Assembly: GCA_029624765.1 (NCBI GenBank)
Contig: JARSSO010000046.1
Location: 1-56,623, forward strand
Source of the DNA: Candidatus Contendibacter sp.
GTDB lineage: Bacteria; Pseudomonadota; Gammaproteobacteria; Competibacterales; Competibacteraceae
Direction: 5' to 3'
DNA length: 56,623 nucleotides
Shown: in pieces, positions 16,673 to 24,960 of the stretch
Numbering within the stretch: the first letter of the stretch is position 1
Layout of the letters: the number at the start of each line of letters is the position of its first letter
Notes under the pieces: generated by a model
Database searches by the model: none
Told to the model about the DNA's origin: nothing
The model's input: the letters and a program-made list of their open reading frames with translations, nothing else
Translations under genes and position numbers: made by a program

Positions 16673-17968
16673 ATGAGCGTCTTCAAAAATTTTCCGACTT
16701 CAAGATCATCCCCCCAATTCCATCCTCACCAGTGGGAGTCCCGTCCCGTGCGAGATTTGCACCCTGTTGGTAGACCTGTGTTTCGATTTCAGTTTCGGCC
16801 CAGCGTCGGAACATTGCTGGCGGTTCTGCTGAGCATTGGGCCGATTCTCGCGCTGGCGCAAACGCCAGCGGCGGCCCGCCCGCCCACCCCCGTGACCGTG
16901 GTCGAGGTCAAACCGGAAAGCACCCCGGCGACGTTTGAATTCACCGGTAAGACCGCCAGTTCCCGGCAGGTTGAAATCAACGCCCGGGTCGAAGGCTATC
17001 TCGACAAGATCGCCTACACCGAAGGCAGCCTGGTCAAAACCGGGCAACTGCTGTTCCAGCTCGATCCGAAGCCCTTCCAGGCTTCGCTGGACAGCGCCAA
17101 GGCGAATCTGGCCCAGCAAGAAGCCCTGCTGACCCGGGCCCGGCAGACCCTGGCGCGGGTCAAGCCACTGGCCAAGCAAAACGCCGTCAGCCAGCAGGAT
17201 CTGGACAACTCCATCGCCAACGTGCTGACCTCCGAGGCCCAGGTGCAGGCCGCCAAAGCGAACGTCGAACAGGCGCAACTGAATCTGGGCTACACCACCA
17301 TCCGCTCGCCCCTGACCGGCCTGTCCAGCAGTTCCAACTACCGCGAGGGCGCCCTGATTCGGGCGGGTGGCAGCGGCAGCCAGCTTACCACTGTGGTGCA
17401 GATCGATCCGATGTGGGTCAACTTCGGGGTCGGCGAAAACGAAGTCCTGAAAATTCGCGCTCAGGAAGCAGCGGGACAGTTGAAGGGACCGGGGATCGGC
17501 AAGGTGGAAGTTGAACTGATTTTGGCCGATGGCGCCACCTATCCGCAGAAGGGCCAGATCACTTTCGTGGACCCGGTGGTCAACGCGCAAACCGGCACCT
17601 TCAACATCCGCGCCGTCGTGCCTAACCCGGACAATCAACTCAGCCCCGGCCAGTTCGTGCGGGTGCAGATCAAGGGTGTGGTTCGCCCCGACGCGATCCT
17701 GGTGCCGCAAATAGCGGTGATGCAGGGGCCGAACGGCAAGTTCGTGTTCGTGGTCGGCCCGGACAATACCGCCGTACCCAAGCCGGTTCAGGTCGGCGAC
17801 TGGTACGGCGATCAATGGATCATCAATTCCGGCCTGGAAGCGGGCGACCGGGTGGTGGTGGACGGCGCGGTGCGCCTGCAACCCGGCGCCCCGGTGCAGA
17901 TCAAGCCCGCCGCCGCGCCCGCGCCCGAGCCGGCGAAAGTCCCGAGCGCCACGCCGCTCAAACCCTGA
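16673..17968 (+). CDS. RND multidrug-efflux periplasmic adaptor (AcrA/MexA type)
   Basis: A membrane-fusion protein with a hydrophobic signal segment (SVGTLLAVLLSIGPILALAQ), a lipoyl half (EGYLDKIAYTEGSLVKTGQLLFQLD), a coiled-coil hairpin (residues ~138-210) and barrel domain (TIRSPLTGLSSSSNYREGALI). It lacks a clear lipobox. The start is uncertain: ATG 16673 gives 431 residues with ~45 unusual N-terminal residues; a GTG at ~16750 would give a more normal signal peptide. First gene of a three-gene pump operon with the permease 12 bases downstream. Confidence 0.9.
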   Translation: MSVFKNFPTSRSSPQFHPHQWESRPVRDLHPVGRPVFRFQFRPSVGTLLAVLLSIGPILALAQTPAAARPPTPVTVVEVKPESTPATFEFTGKTASSRQVEINARVEGYLDKIAYTEGSLVKTGQLLFQLDPKPFQASLDSAKANLAQQEALLTRARQTLARVKPLAKQNAVSQQDLDNSIANVLTSEAQVQAAKANVEQAQLNLGYTTIRSPLTGLSSSSNYREGALIRAGGSGSQLTTVVQIDPMWVNFGVGENEVLKIRAQEAAGQLKGPGIGKVEVELILADGATYPQKGQITFVDPVVNAQTGTFNIRAVVPNPDNQLSPGQFVRVQIKGVVRPDAILVPQIAVMQGPNGKFVFVVGPDNTAVPKPVQVGDWYGDQWIINSGLEAGDRVVVDGAVRLQPGAPVQIKPAAAPAPEPAKVPSATPLKP

Positions 17969-17980
17969 CGAGGGCGCCCG

Positions 17981-20900
17981 ATGATCTCCCACTTCTTCAT
18001 CGACCGCCCGGTCTTCGCCGCGGTCATTTCCATCATCCTGACCCTGGCCGGGCTATCGGCGATGGGCGTGTTGCCGATCGCCCAGTTCCCCGAAATCACC
18101 CCGGTGCAGGTCACGGTCAGCGCCACCTATCCCGGCGCCAGCGCCGACGTAGTTTCGCAAAGCGTGGCGGCGCCGATCGAGCAGCAGGTCAACAGCGTGG
18201 ACAATCTGATGTATATGTATTCGTCCAGCTCCTCGACCGGCAACATGACCCTGAACGTGTTCTTCGACATCGGCACCAATCCCGACATCGCCCAGGTCAA
18301 CGTGCAGAATCAGGTGAGCCTGGCCTTGCCGCAGTTGCCGGAGGAAGTATCCAAACAGGGGGTACAGGTTCAGACCAAATCGTCCACCTTCCTGCTGGTG
18401 ATCGCGCTCTATTCCCCGGACGGGAGCCGCGACGAGACCTTCGTCGGCAACTACGCCTATCTGTACGTGCTCAACGCCCTGCAACGCATTCCCGGCGCCA
18501 ATCAGTCCAGCATCTTCGGCGTGCCCAACTACGCCATGCGGATCTGGCTGAAACCAGACCGGATGAGCGAGCTGGGTCTGACCACGGACGAAGTAATTCA
18601 GGCCATCCAAAGCCAGAACCAGCAGTTCGCCATCGGCCAGATCGGCCAGGCGCCCACCAACGGTCCAGTGGAACTGACCTTCCCGGTTTCCACCCAGGGC
18701 CGGCTGACCACGCCGGAGGAGTTCGAGAACATCATCCTGCGCGCCAGCACCACCGGCGCTGGCGTGTTGCGGCTCAAGGACATCGGCTATGTCACCCTGG
18801 GAATGCAGAGCTACAACCTGCGCAGCCGCTTCAACGGCAAGGTTGGCACTGCCATCGCGGTGTATCAGCAGGCCGGCGCCAACGCCCTGGATGTGTCCAA
18901 GCAGGTGCGGGCGGCGCTGGAGGAACTCAAGAAAAGCTTCCCGGCTGGCATCGACTATTCCATCGCCCTGGATACCACCAAGTTCGTCCAGGCCTCGATC
19001 GACGAGGTGGTGAAAACCCTGATGGAAGCTATCGTGCTGGTCATCCTGGTGGTCTACCTGTTCCTGCAAAGCTGGCGGGCCACCGTCATCCCCATCGTGG
19101 CGGTCATCGTGTCGGTGATCGCCACCTTCAGCGGCATGTACCTGCTGGGCTTCTCGATCAACATGCTCACCTTGTTTGGCATGGTGCTCTGTATTGGTAT
19201 CGTGGTGGACGACGCCATCGTGGTGGTGGAAAACGTCGAGCGCAACATGGCGGAATTTCATCTCTCGCCCAAGGAGGCCGCGCATCGGGCGATGGAGGAA
19301 GTCACCGGACCGGTCATCGCCGTGGTGCTGGTGCTGGGCGCGGTGTTCGTGCCGGTCGGTTTCCTGGGTGGCATGACCGGGCAGTTGTACAAGCAGTTCG
19401 CGATCACCATCGCGATCTCGGTGGCGATTTCCGGCCTGGTGGCGTTGACTCTGAGTCCGGCGCTGGCGGCGTTGCTGCTCAAGCCGGGCGAACACGGCGA
19501 CCAGCGCACCGACTTGCTCTACCGCTTCTTCTTCGGTCCCTTCAATCGCGGATTTGAGTGGTTCACACATCGCTATACCGATGGTGTGCGATTCCTGGTC
19601 AAGCGCATCCTGCTGGGCCTGGCGCTGTTCGCGGTGATGCTGGTGGCGATTTACGGCCTGTTTGAAAAGGTGCCGACCAGCTTCGTGCCCGATGAGGATC
19701 AGGGCTATGTGTTTGGCGTGGGCATCATGCCCGACGGCGCCAGTCTGGATCGGACCGAGGCGGTGGGCGAGCAAATGAGCCAGATCTTCCGCGCCAACCC
19801 GGCGGTCAGCAGCGTGGTCGCGGTGAACGGTTACAGCCTGCTGGATTCGCAGATGAAAACCACCGACACCACCTTGTTCGTGTCGTTCAAGGATTACGAG
19901 GAGCGCAAGGATCCGAAATTGAGCGCGCCCAACGTCATCCGCGAGGTGATGGGGAAATTCGCCAGGATCGGCGAGGCTATCGCCCTGGTGTTCAACCCGC
20001 CGTCGATTCCCGGCCTCGGCACCACCGGCGGGTTTGAGTTCTGGATTCAGAGTCGCGGCAGCGGCGATATCAAGCAACTGGCCGAAGTGACTCAGAAGTT
20101 TATCGCCAAGGCCAAGGAGCGTCCGGAACTGCGTGGACTGACCGCCACGCTCAATCCGGCTTCGCAACAATTGTATGTGACGCTGGATCGCGAGCAGGCC
20201 CGGACTTTGGGTGTGCCGGTCAGCACCGTGTTCGGCACGCTGCAAGCGTTGTTCGGCTCGATGTACATCAGCCAGTTCAACTACCTCAGCCAGGTATGGC
20301 AGGTGATCGTCCAGGCGGCGCCGGAATACCGTTCCCGCCCGGACGACATCAAGCAGGTTTACGTGCGGTCCAACAGCGGCGGCATGGTGCCGTTGTCGGC
20401 GGTGACCAAGCTGACCTACAGCAGCGCCCCGAATCTGATCACCCGCTTCAACACCTTCCCCGCCGCCAAGGTGACGGGCGGTGCTGGGCCAGGCTATAGC
20501 TCCGGTCAGGCGCTGGCCACCATGGAAGCCGTGGCCCGCGAGGTGCTGCCGCAGGGGTATTCCTTCGCCTGGAGCGGCCAGGCTTATCAGGAAAAGAAGG
20601 TCGGCGGCGATTCGGCGATGGTGTTCGTCTACGGCCTGATCATGGTGTTCCTGATCCTGGCGGCGCAGTATGAGAAATGGTCGCTGCCGTTCAGCGTATT
20701 GATGGCCGTGCCGTTTGGCGTGTTTGGCGCCCTGCTGGCGGTCTGGTTGCGCGGGATGGAAAACGACGTGTACTTCCAGATCGGTCTGCTGACCCTGGTC
20801 GGCCTGGCGGCCAAGAACGCCATCCTGATCGTGGAGTTCGCGGTGATGAAGCACGAGGAGGGCATGCCGATCATGGACGCGGCGGTGGAGGCGGCGCATT

Positions 20901-21241
20901 TGCGGTTCCGGCCGATTCTGATGACCTCGCTGGCCTTCATTCTCGGCGCGATTCCGCTGGTGATCGCCACTGGGGCCGGGGCCAACAGCCGGCATTCCAT
21001 CGGCACCGGCATCGTCGGCGGCATGACGGCGGCAACGGTGCTGGCGATCTTCTTCGTGCCGATGTTCTTCCGCCTGTTCGAGGGAATCAGCGAGCGGGGC
21101 GGCAAGAAGACCCCCCACCCCAACCCTCCCCCACAAGGGGGGAGGGAGCCGTTAGCGCTGGAAACCGCGCCGTCGCTCCCCTCGCCCTCCGGGAGAGGGG
21201 TTGGGGGTGAGGGATCATCGGAGGACCACCACCATGCGTAA
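17981..21241 (+). CDS. RND multidrug efflux permease (HAE1 family, AcrB/MexB-like)
   Basis: A 1086-residue inner-membrane drug/proton antiporter. It begins MISHFFIDRPVFAAVISI, carries the TM4 proton-relay pair in VVDDAIVVVEN and the TM10 Lys in GLAAKNAILIVEF, and has both porter repeats. Normal family length is ~1030-1050; the extra C-terminal ~40 residues (from residue ~1044) are encoded by a REP-like GC palindrome. The stop overlaps the next gene by 8 bases (ATGCGTAA). Confidence 0.95.
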   Translation: MISHFFIDRPVFAAVISIILTLAGLSAMGVLPIAQFPEITPVQVTVSATYPGASADVVSQSVAAPIEQQVNSVDNLMYMYSSSSSTGNMTLNVFFDIGTNPDIAQVNVQNQVSLALPQLPEEVSKQGVQVQTKSSTFLLVIALYSPDGSRDETFVGNYAYLYVLNALQRIPGANQSSIFGVPNYAMRIWLKPDRMSELGLTTDEVIQAIQSQNQQFAIGQIGQAPTNGPVELTFPVSTQGRLTTPEEFENIILRASTTGAGVLRLKDIGYVTLGMQSYNLRSRFNGKVGTAIAVYQQAGANALDVSKQVRAALEELKKSFPAGIDYSIALDTTKFVQASIDEVVKTLMEAIVLVILVVYLFLQSWRATVIPIVAVIVSVIATFSGMYLLGFSINMLTLFGMVLCIGIVVDDAIVVVENVERNMAEFHLSPKEAAHRAMEEVTGPVIAVVLVLGAVFVPVGFLGGMTGQLYKQFAITIAISVAISGLVALTLSPALAALLLKPGEHGDQRTDLLYRFFFGPFNRGFEWFTHRYTDGVRFLVKRILLGLALFAVMLVAIYGLFEKVPTSFVPDEDQGYVFGVGIMPDGASLDRTEAVGEQMSQIFRANPAVSSVVAVNGYSLLDSQMKTTDTTLFVSFKDYEERKDPKLSAPNVIREVMGKFARIGEAIALVFNPPSIPGLGTTGGFEFWIQSRGSGDIKQLAEVTQKFIAKAKERPELRGLTATLNPASQQLYVTLDREQARTLGVPVSTVFGTLQALFGSMYISQFNYLSQVWQVIVQAAPEYRSRPDDIKQVYVRSNSGGMVPLSAVTKLTYSSAPNLITRFNTFPAAKVTGGAGPGYSSGQALATMEAVAREVLPQGYSFAWSGQAYQEKKVGGDSAMVFVYGLIMVFLILAAQYEKWSLPFSVLMAVPFGVFGALLAVWLRGMENDVYFQIGLLTLVGLAAKNAILIVEFAVMKHEEGMPIMDAAVEAAHLRFRPILMTSLAFILGAIPLVIATGAGANSRHSIGTGIVGGMTAATVLAIFFVPMFFRLFEGISERGGKKTPHPNPPPQGGREPLALETAPSLPSPSGRGVGGEGSSEDHHHA
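21111..21213. repeat. REP-like GC palindrome pair inside the permease 3' end
   Basis: Two arms, CCCCCCACCCCAACCCTCCC (21111-21130) and its approximate reverse complement GAGAGGGGTTGGGGGTGAGG (~21193-21212), bracket a smaller palindrome. The block is translated as the Pro/Gly-rich tail of the permease. The same consensus recurs at ~36946, ~44913 and ~46880. Confidence 0.8.
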
Positions 21242-22673
21242 AACCGTGCTCGTTTCCGCGCTCGGCATCGTCCTCGCCGGCTGCTCGCTCGCCCCAACCT
21301 ACCAGCGCCCGGAGGTGCCGGTCCCGACCCAGTGGCAGGTCAGCATCCAGCAGGCGAACGACTTCGCCAATACCGCCTGGTGGCAGCAGTTCGGCGATCC
21401 AGTGTTGAACAACCTCATCCAGACCGCATTGCGGGAAAACAAGGATCTGCTGATCGCCGCCGCGCGGGTCGAGGAGTACATGGGCCGCTACGGCGCGACC
21501 CGCGGCGCGGAATTCCCGCAGGTCGGGGCCAACGCCGTCGGGGCGCGCACCCGCAGCGGCGAAACCACCGTGACGCCGGGTACCCCCCTGACCAACAGCG
21601 CCTTCCAGATCGATTTGGGCGTGTCGTTCGAGGTGGATCTGTGGGGCAAACTCCGCAACGCCACCGAGGCAGCCCGCGCGCAACTGCTGGCGACCGAGGA
21701 AGCCAAACGCACCGTGATCCTCACCCTGGTCAGTCAGGTCGCCAACAGCTACGTGCAGTTGCTCGACTACGACCAGCAACTGGCCGTAACCCGGGCAACC
21801 CTGAAAACCCGCAGCGAGTCGGTGCGAATCAACGGGCTGCGCTTCAAGGCCGGACTGATTGGGGAGCTGGACTACCAGCAGGCCGTGGCCGAGTACCAGA
21901 ACGCGGCGGTCCAGGTGCCGTTGCTGGAGCGGCAGATCGCCCAGCAGGAAAACGCCATCAGCCTGCTGCTGGGGCGCAATCCCGGTAAAATCGCCCGGGG
22001 CGTGACCCTGGATAAACTGGCGATGCCCCAGGTGCCGGCGGGTCTGCCTTCCGAGTTGCTGGTGCGGCGCCCCGACATCCGCGGCGCCGAACAGCAGTTG
22101 ATCGCCGCCAACGCCCAGATCGGCGTGGCCAAGGCGGCGTTCTTCCCCAGCATCTCGCTGACCGGGTTTTTCGGTACCGCCAGCAACGATCTTTCCGATC
22201 TATTCAATGGCCCATCGCGCACCTGGCAGTTCGCCGGCCAACTGGTCCAGCCGATCTTCACCGGCGGCACCCTGACCGGCCAGTTGCAGCAGGCGGAAGC
22301 GGTGCAGCAGGAAGCACTGTTCAATTACCAGAAAGTGATTCAGCGCGCCTTCGCCGAGGTGGACGACAGTCTGATCGCGGTCAGCAAGCTACGCGAGCAG
22401 TTGAAGGATCAGGCGTTGCAAGTCAACGCCCTGCAACGCTATCTGGATCTGGCGACGCTCCGCTATCAGAACGGTTATTCCGACTACCTCACGGTGGTGG
22501 ACGCCGAGCGCAATCTGTTCACTGCCCAGCTTCAGTACGTGCAGAGTCAGGGTCAACTCTACACCGCGCTGGTCAGCGTGTACGCCGCGCTGGGCGGTGG
22601 CTGGGTGAACGAGGCCGAACGGATGAGCGCGCCGCCAGAAAAGGTGGCGGCTTCGTCACCGCCGGCTTCATAA
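21234..22673 (+). CDS. OprM/NodT-type outer-membrane efflux lipoprotein
   Basis: A 479-residue outer-membrane factor that forms the exit duct of the tripartite pump. The signal peptide ends VLAGC with lipobox Cys, followed by SLAPTYQRPEVPVP, the usual OprM N-terminus. Two OEP repeats follow, with RRPDIRGAEQQLIAANAQIGVAKAAFFP in the middle and the ..YSDYLTVVDAERNLF signature of the second repeat. Start ATG 21234 lies within the permease stop (8-base overlap). Could also serve CusBA and the HlyD/ABC exporter, which lack their own channels here (inference). Confidence 0.94.
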   Translation: MRKTVLVSALGIVLAGCSLAPTYQRPEVPVPTQWQVSIQQANDFANTAWWQQFGDPVLNNLIQTALRENKDLLIAAARVEEYMGRYGATRGAEFPQVGANAVGARTRSGETTVTPGTPLTNSAFQIDLGVSFEVDLWGKLRNATEAARAQLLATEEAKRTVILTLVSQVANSYVQLLDYDQQLAVTRATLKTRSESVRINGLRFKAGLIGELDYQQAVAEYQNAAVQVPLLERQIAQQENAISLLLGRNPGKIARGVTLDKLAMPQVPAGLPSELLVRRPDIRGAEQQLIAANAQIGVAKAAFFPSISLTGFFGTASNDLSDLFNGPSRTWQFAGQLVQPIFTGGTLTGQLQQAEAVQQEALFNYQKVIQRAFAEVDDSLIAVSKLREQLKDQALQVNALQRYLDLATLRYQNGYSDYLTVVDAERNLFTAQLQYVQSQGQLYTALVSVYAALGGGWVNEAERMSAPPEKVAASSPPAS

Positions 22674-22688
22674 CCGCTTCGCTCGCAA

Positions 22689-22714
22689 AAAGGGGCGCGT
22701 GAACGCGCCCCTTT
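22689..22714. terminator. Bidirectional intrinsic terminator
   Basis: AAAGGGGCGCG-TGAA-CGCGCCCCTTT forms an 11-bp stem with a 4-base loop between the convergent outer-membrane factor gene and the DUF1269 gene. T runs are present on both strands (TTTCGTTG on plus; TTTTT on minus), so it can stop transcription from both sides. Confidence 0.85.
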
Positions 22715-22740
22715 CGTTGTTCGTTTAACGGCCAAGCGAC

Positions 22741-23274
22741 TTAGGCGGGCTTCTCCAGATTAGGCGGGGCAGCCTCGGCCCGCGGCTTGGCCGCATTCAG
22801 CGCCGCCTGCAACTTGGCTTCGTCCTCATCCGACAGCGAGGTCTTCAGCAACCGGCCGCCGGTACCCTCCAGTTCGGCCAGAACCTTGTCCGGGGTGAAA
22901 TGCTTGACCAGCACGAACAGCACCGAGGAACCCGGCTTCAACTCGGAAGCCAGATTCTTCATGAAATCGTCGTTGATGCCGACGTCGGCCAGCGCCCCGC
23001 TCAACGCGCCGCCGGCCGCGCCAGCCGCCAGCCCCAGCAGCGGATTCATGAAGATCAAACCGATCAACAAACCCCAGAAGCTGCCAGAGGCCGCGCCGGC
23101 GGCAGTCAGATTGTGAATCTGGTGCAGCTTGACCTTGCCCTTTTCGTCGCGAACGGCGACAACCGCGTCTTCCAGATCGATCAGATATTCCTTCTGCATC
23201 CGCAATAGTCGTAACCGCACTTCCTCGGCCGTGTATACGTCATCGTATGCGACCGCGACAAACGTGTTGCTCAT
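22741..23274 (-). CDS. DUF1269 membrane protein
   Basis: A 177-residue protein with an N-terminal ferredoxin-like alpha/beta part (TFVAVAYDDVYTAEEVRLRL), a central Gly-rich hydrophobic hairpin (GLLIGLIFMNPLLGLAAGAAGG, in the family style) and a C-terminal soluble part (SSVLFVLVKHFTPDKVLAEL). This architecture matches DUF1269 proteins, whose role is unknown; some are linked to stress resistance. ATG 23274 was taken over an upstream TTG because GGGAG sits at a good distance. Single gene, ends at the bidirectional terminator. Confidence 0.88.
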   Translation of the reverse strand: MSNTFVAVAYDDVYTAEEVRLRLLRMQKEYLIDLEDAVVAVRDEKGKVKLHQIHNLTAAGAASGSFWGLLIGLIFMNPLLGLAAGAAGGALSGALADVGINDDFMKNLASELKPGSSVLFVLVKHFTPDKVLAELEGTGGRLLKTSLSDEDEAKLQAALNAAKPRAEAAPPNLEKPA

Positions 23275-23352
23275 CGTCAATTTCTCCCAAGGTGATTGAG
23301 GGACGGGGCGTTTCGTCCGGTGGTGACTCGCCCAACCAACCCAGCGTGGATT

Positions 23353-23649
23353 TCACATTCTTGGAACGGAAGTCGCCAGGCAATCTACCGTCAGACCGTT
23401 ATCTGGATAAAGAATTTTCAAACGGTCGGCATAGACTTCCCGGGGCAGTTCGCCGTAATAGGTTTGATAACTCATGCTCTCAAACCGCGCGCGTTGCTCC
23501 GGCGTATTCAGGGGAAGCGCCCCGTAGCTTGGCTCGCAGCGCGCCTTGGCGGCGGACAACCAGTTCTGAAACGGTTGGTCGGTTGCGTAATTCAGCACGC
23601 AAGCACCGGCCGCCAATGCCGATATCAACACCGCTACTCGCCAGCCCAT
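23353..23649 (-). CDS. Small hypothetical lipoprotein
   Basis: A 98-residue protein with an N-terminal hydrophobic signal and a plausible lipobox ALAAGAC (Cys17). The mature part contains three further Cys (C37, C90 region) and no recognised domain. Its signal peptide and codon bias support a real gene. Function unknown. Confidence 0.6.
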   Translation of the reverse strand: MGWRVAVLISALAAGACVLNYATDQPFQNWLSAAKARCEPSYGALPLNTPEQRARFESMSYQTYYGELPREVYADRLKILYPDNGLTVDCLATSVPRM

Positions 23650-23818
23650 CGTTGTCGTTCCTGGTCTGAATTTTGAGTGTTCGCGCCGATTTTAATCATA
23701 TTTCATAAGGTTAAGTGTCGAAGATTAAAGGCCAAGGGCCAAACGCCGTCGTGAACCGGCCAGCCACAAGGCCAGCCCTGTTTTGATGGGCTTCGCCACG
23801 TTCGGCCCTTCCTATAAA

Positions 23819-24109
23819 TCATGGCGTCTTAACCCGGACGATCACCGCCTTGATGCCTTCAAGGGCGATGACCGCATCGTAAAACTCCTTGCCGCTCAGT
23901 TCGCTCAATTGCACCAGGGAGCCAGTCACCTCCTTGACCGTGCCGCTGAGATCCTCGCCCGAGCCGAGACGGATCGTGACCTTCTTGCCTTTCTGGGCCG
24001 CCAGCACCTTTCCAATCGTATCGTCCTGGCCGAGAACCAGGGGTTCCGCCGTGGCGGCGACGCTCATCATGGTTCCAAACACGGCGGCGATCAGGATGCC
24101 TTGCTTCAT
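23819..24109 (-). CDS. Small periplasmic SH3/LSM-like protein
   Basis: A 96-residue protein with a cleavable signal (residues ~1-21, ending ATA-EP) and a compact beta domain: KKVTIRLGSGEDLSGTVKEV and ALEGIKAVIVRVK, which resembles the LSM/SH3-like 'QSL' folds found in small periplasmic proteins. ATG 24109 was chosen for the signal peptide. It is divergent from the hemerythrin gene and shares with it the region carrying the AATCAGGGTTT motif. Function unknown. Confidence 0.7.
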   Translation of the reverse strand: MKQGILIAAVFGTMMSVAATAEPLVLGQDDTIGKVLAAQKGKKVTIRLGSGEDLSGTVKEVTGSLVQLSELSGKEFYDAVIALEGIKAVIVRVKTP

Positions 24110-24195
24110 GGTCGAATCCTTTGTCGTGATCATCGTCAGCGGCGGCGGGATTTCAGGTAGTCCCGCATATCGAATGATATTTCAGGATCACCGGC

Positions 24196-24237
24196 GAAAT
24201 CAGGTTTCGCCACCCCCCAAAATCAGGGTTTCCCTGA
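24196..24237. promoter_or_regulatory. Two AATCAGGGTTT motifs, one a perfect TCAGGG-TTT-CCCTGA dyad
   Basis: GAAATCAGGTTTCGCC (24196-24211) and AAAATCAGGGTTTCCC (24219-24234), the second extended to the inverted repeat TCAGGGTTTCCCTGA (24223-24237). They lie between the divergent SH3-like and hemerythrin genes. Three more copies occur at 28997-29056 behind the response regulator gene, suggesting an operator for that regulator. Confidence 0.6.
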
Positions 24238-24309
24238 TGCCGGTCCGCTACCCCGATAGCCTATTCTAACAACCGGCTTCGGTGGGTGGATGTTGATTTT
24301 CGACCGTTC

Positions 24310-24344
24310 AAGCCGGGCTGAAGCGCCGTTTTTCAGCCCGGCTT
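24310..24344 (+). promoter_or_regulatory. Strong hairpin in the leader of the hemerythrin gene
   Basis: A perfect 13-bp stem AAGCCGGGCTGAA / TTCAGCCCGGCTT with a 9-base loop ends 19 bases before the GGAGAA ribosome-binding site of the hemerythrin gene. It could be an attenuator, an mRNA-stabilising leader or a terminator isolating the divergent genes. Confidence 0.6.
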
Positions 24345-24377
24345 TGATTGCTCACGTGAAAATTGGAGAAATTGAAT

Positions 24378-24848
24378 ATGTCAGAGTACATTCCATGGTC
24401 CGACGATCTCAGCGTGGGTCTTCAGGAAATCGATGAGCAGCACAAGATCCTCATCGGCCTGATCAACTCCCTGTACAGCGAATCGATCCTGAAAAAGGCG
24501 GATCAGTCCATCGTCGATTCCATCCTCAACGAACTCAAACAATACACCGTCATCCACTTTTCGGTCGAGGAAAGCCTGTTCCGCCTGTTCGATTATCCTC
24601 ATACCGAGGCTCACCAGAAACAGCACGACAGCCTTAAGGAAGAGCTTACCAAGGTTCATCGCAAATTCAAGGATGGAGAACCCGTCAGCATTGAACTGAT
24701 GAGCTTCCTAAGACGATGGATCAAAAATCATATCATGATGGAGGATAAGAAATACGCTCCCTTCTTTTTGGAGAAGGGCCTGAAAAGCAGTTGGTCCAAG
24801 CAACAGTCGTGGATAGGGAAGGTCTGGAACTCGATTTATCTCAAATGA
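24378..24848 (+). CDS. Bacteriohemerythrin
   Basis: A 156-residue four-helix non-heme di-iron O2-binding protein. All ligands are in the canonical spacing: H22, H60-x3-E64, H79-x3-H83 and H118-x4-D123. It binds O2 in the cytoplasm and is used for O2 storage, delivery or sensing. ATG 24378 is preceded by GGAGAA. The C-terminal ~25 residues (KSSWSKQQSWIGKVW) extend past the usual end. Location beside the PAS-kinase suggests an oxygen/redox theme (inference). Confidence 0.93.
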   Translation: MSEYIPWSDDLSVGLQEIDEQHKILIGLINSLYSESILKKADQSIVDSILNELKQYTVIHFSVEESLFRLFDYPHTEAHQKQHDSLKEELTKVHRKFKDGEPVSIELMSFLRRWIKNHIMMEDKKYAPFFLEKGLKSSWSKQQSWIGKVWNSIYLK

Positions 24849-24960
24849 TTTTTTGAACGCATATTCACACCGGCCCACGCGGGGGCAATGATCGGCGGCG
24901 TGTCTGGCGTCGATTGGACCTTTCCGGCCCCTTTTTGGCTCCGCCCGCGACCCGGATGAA

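Noticed and set aside
18053..21136. A ~1000-codon minus-strand open frame opposite the RND permease
   Set aside because: Low-complexity antisense translation; the plus strand encodes a conserved AcrB-like pump.
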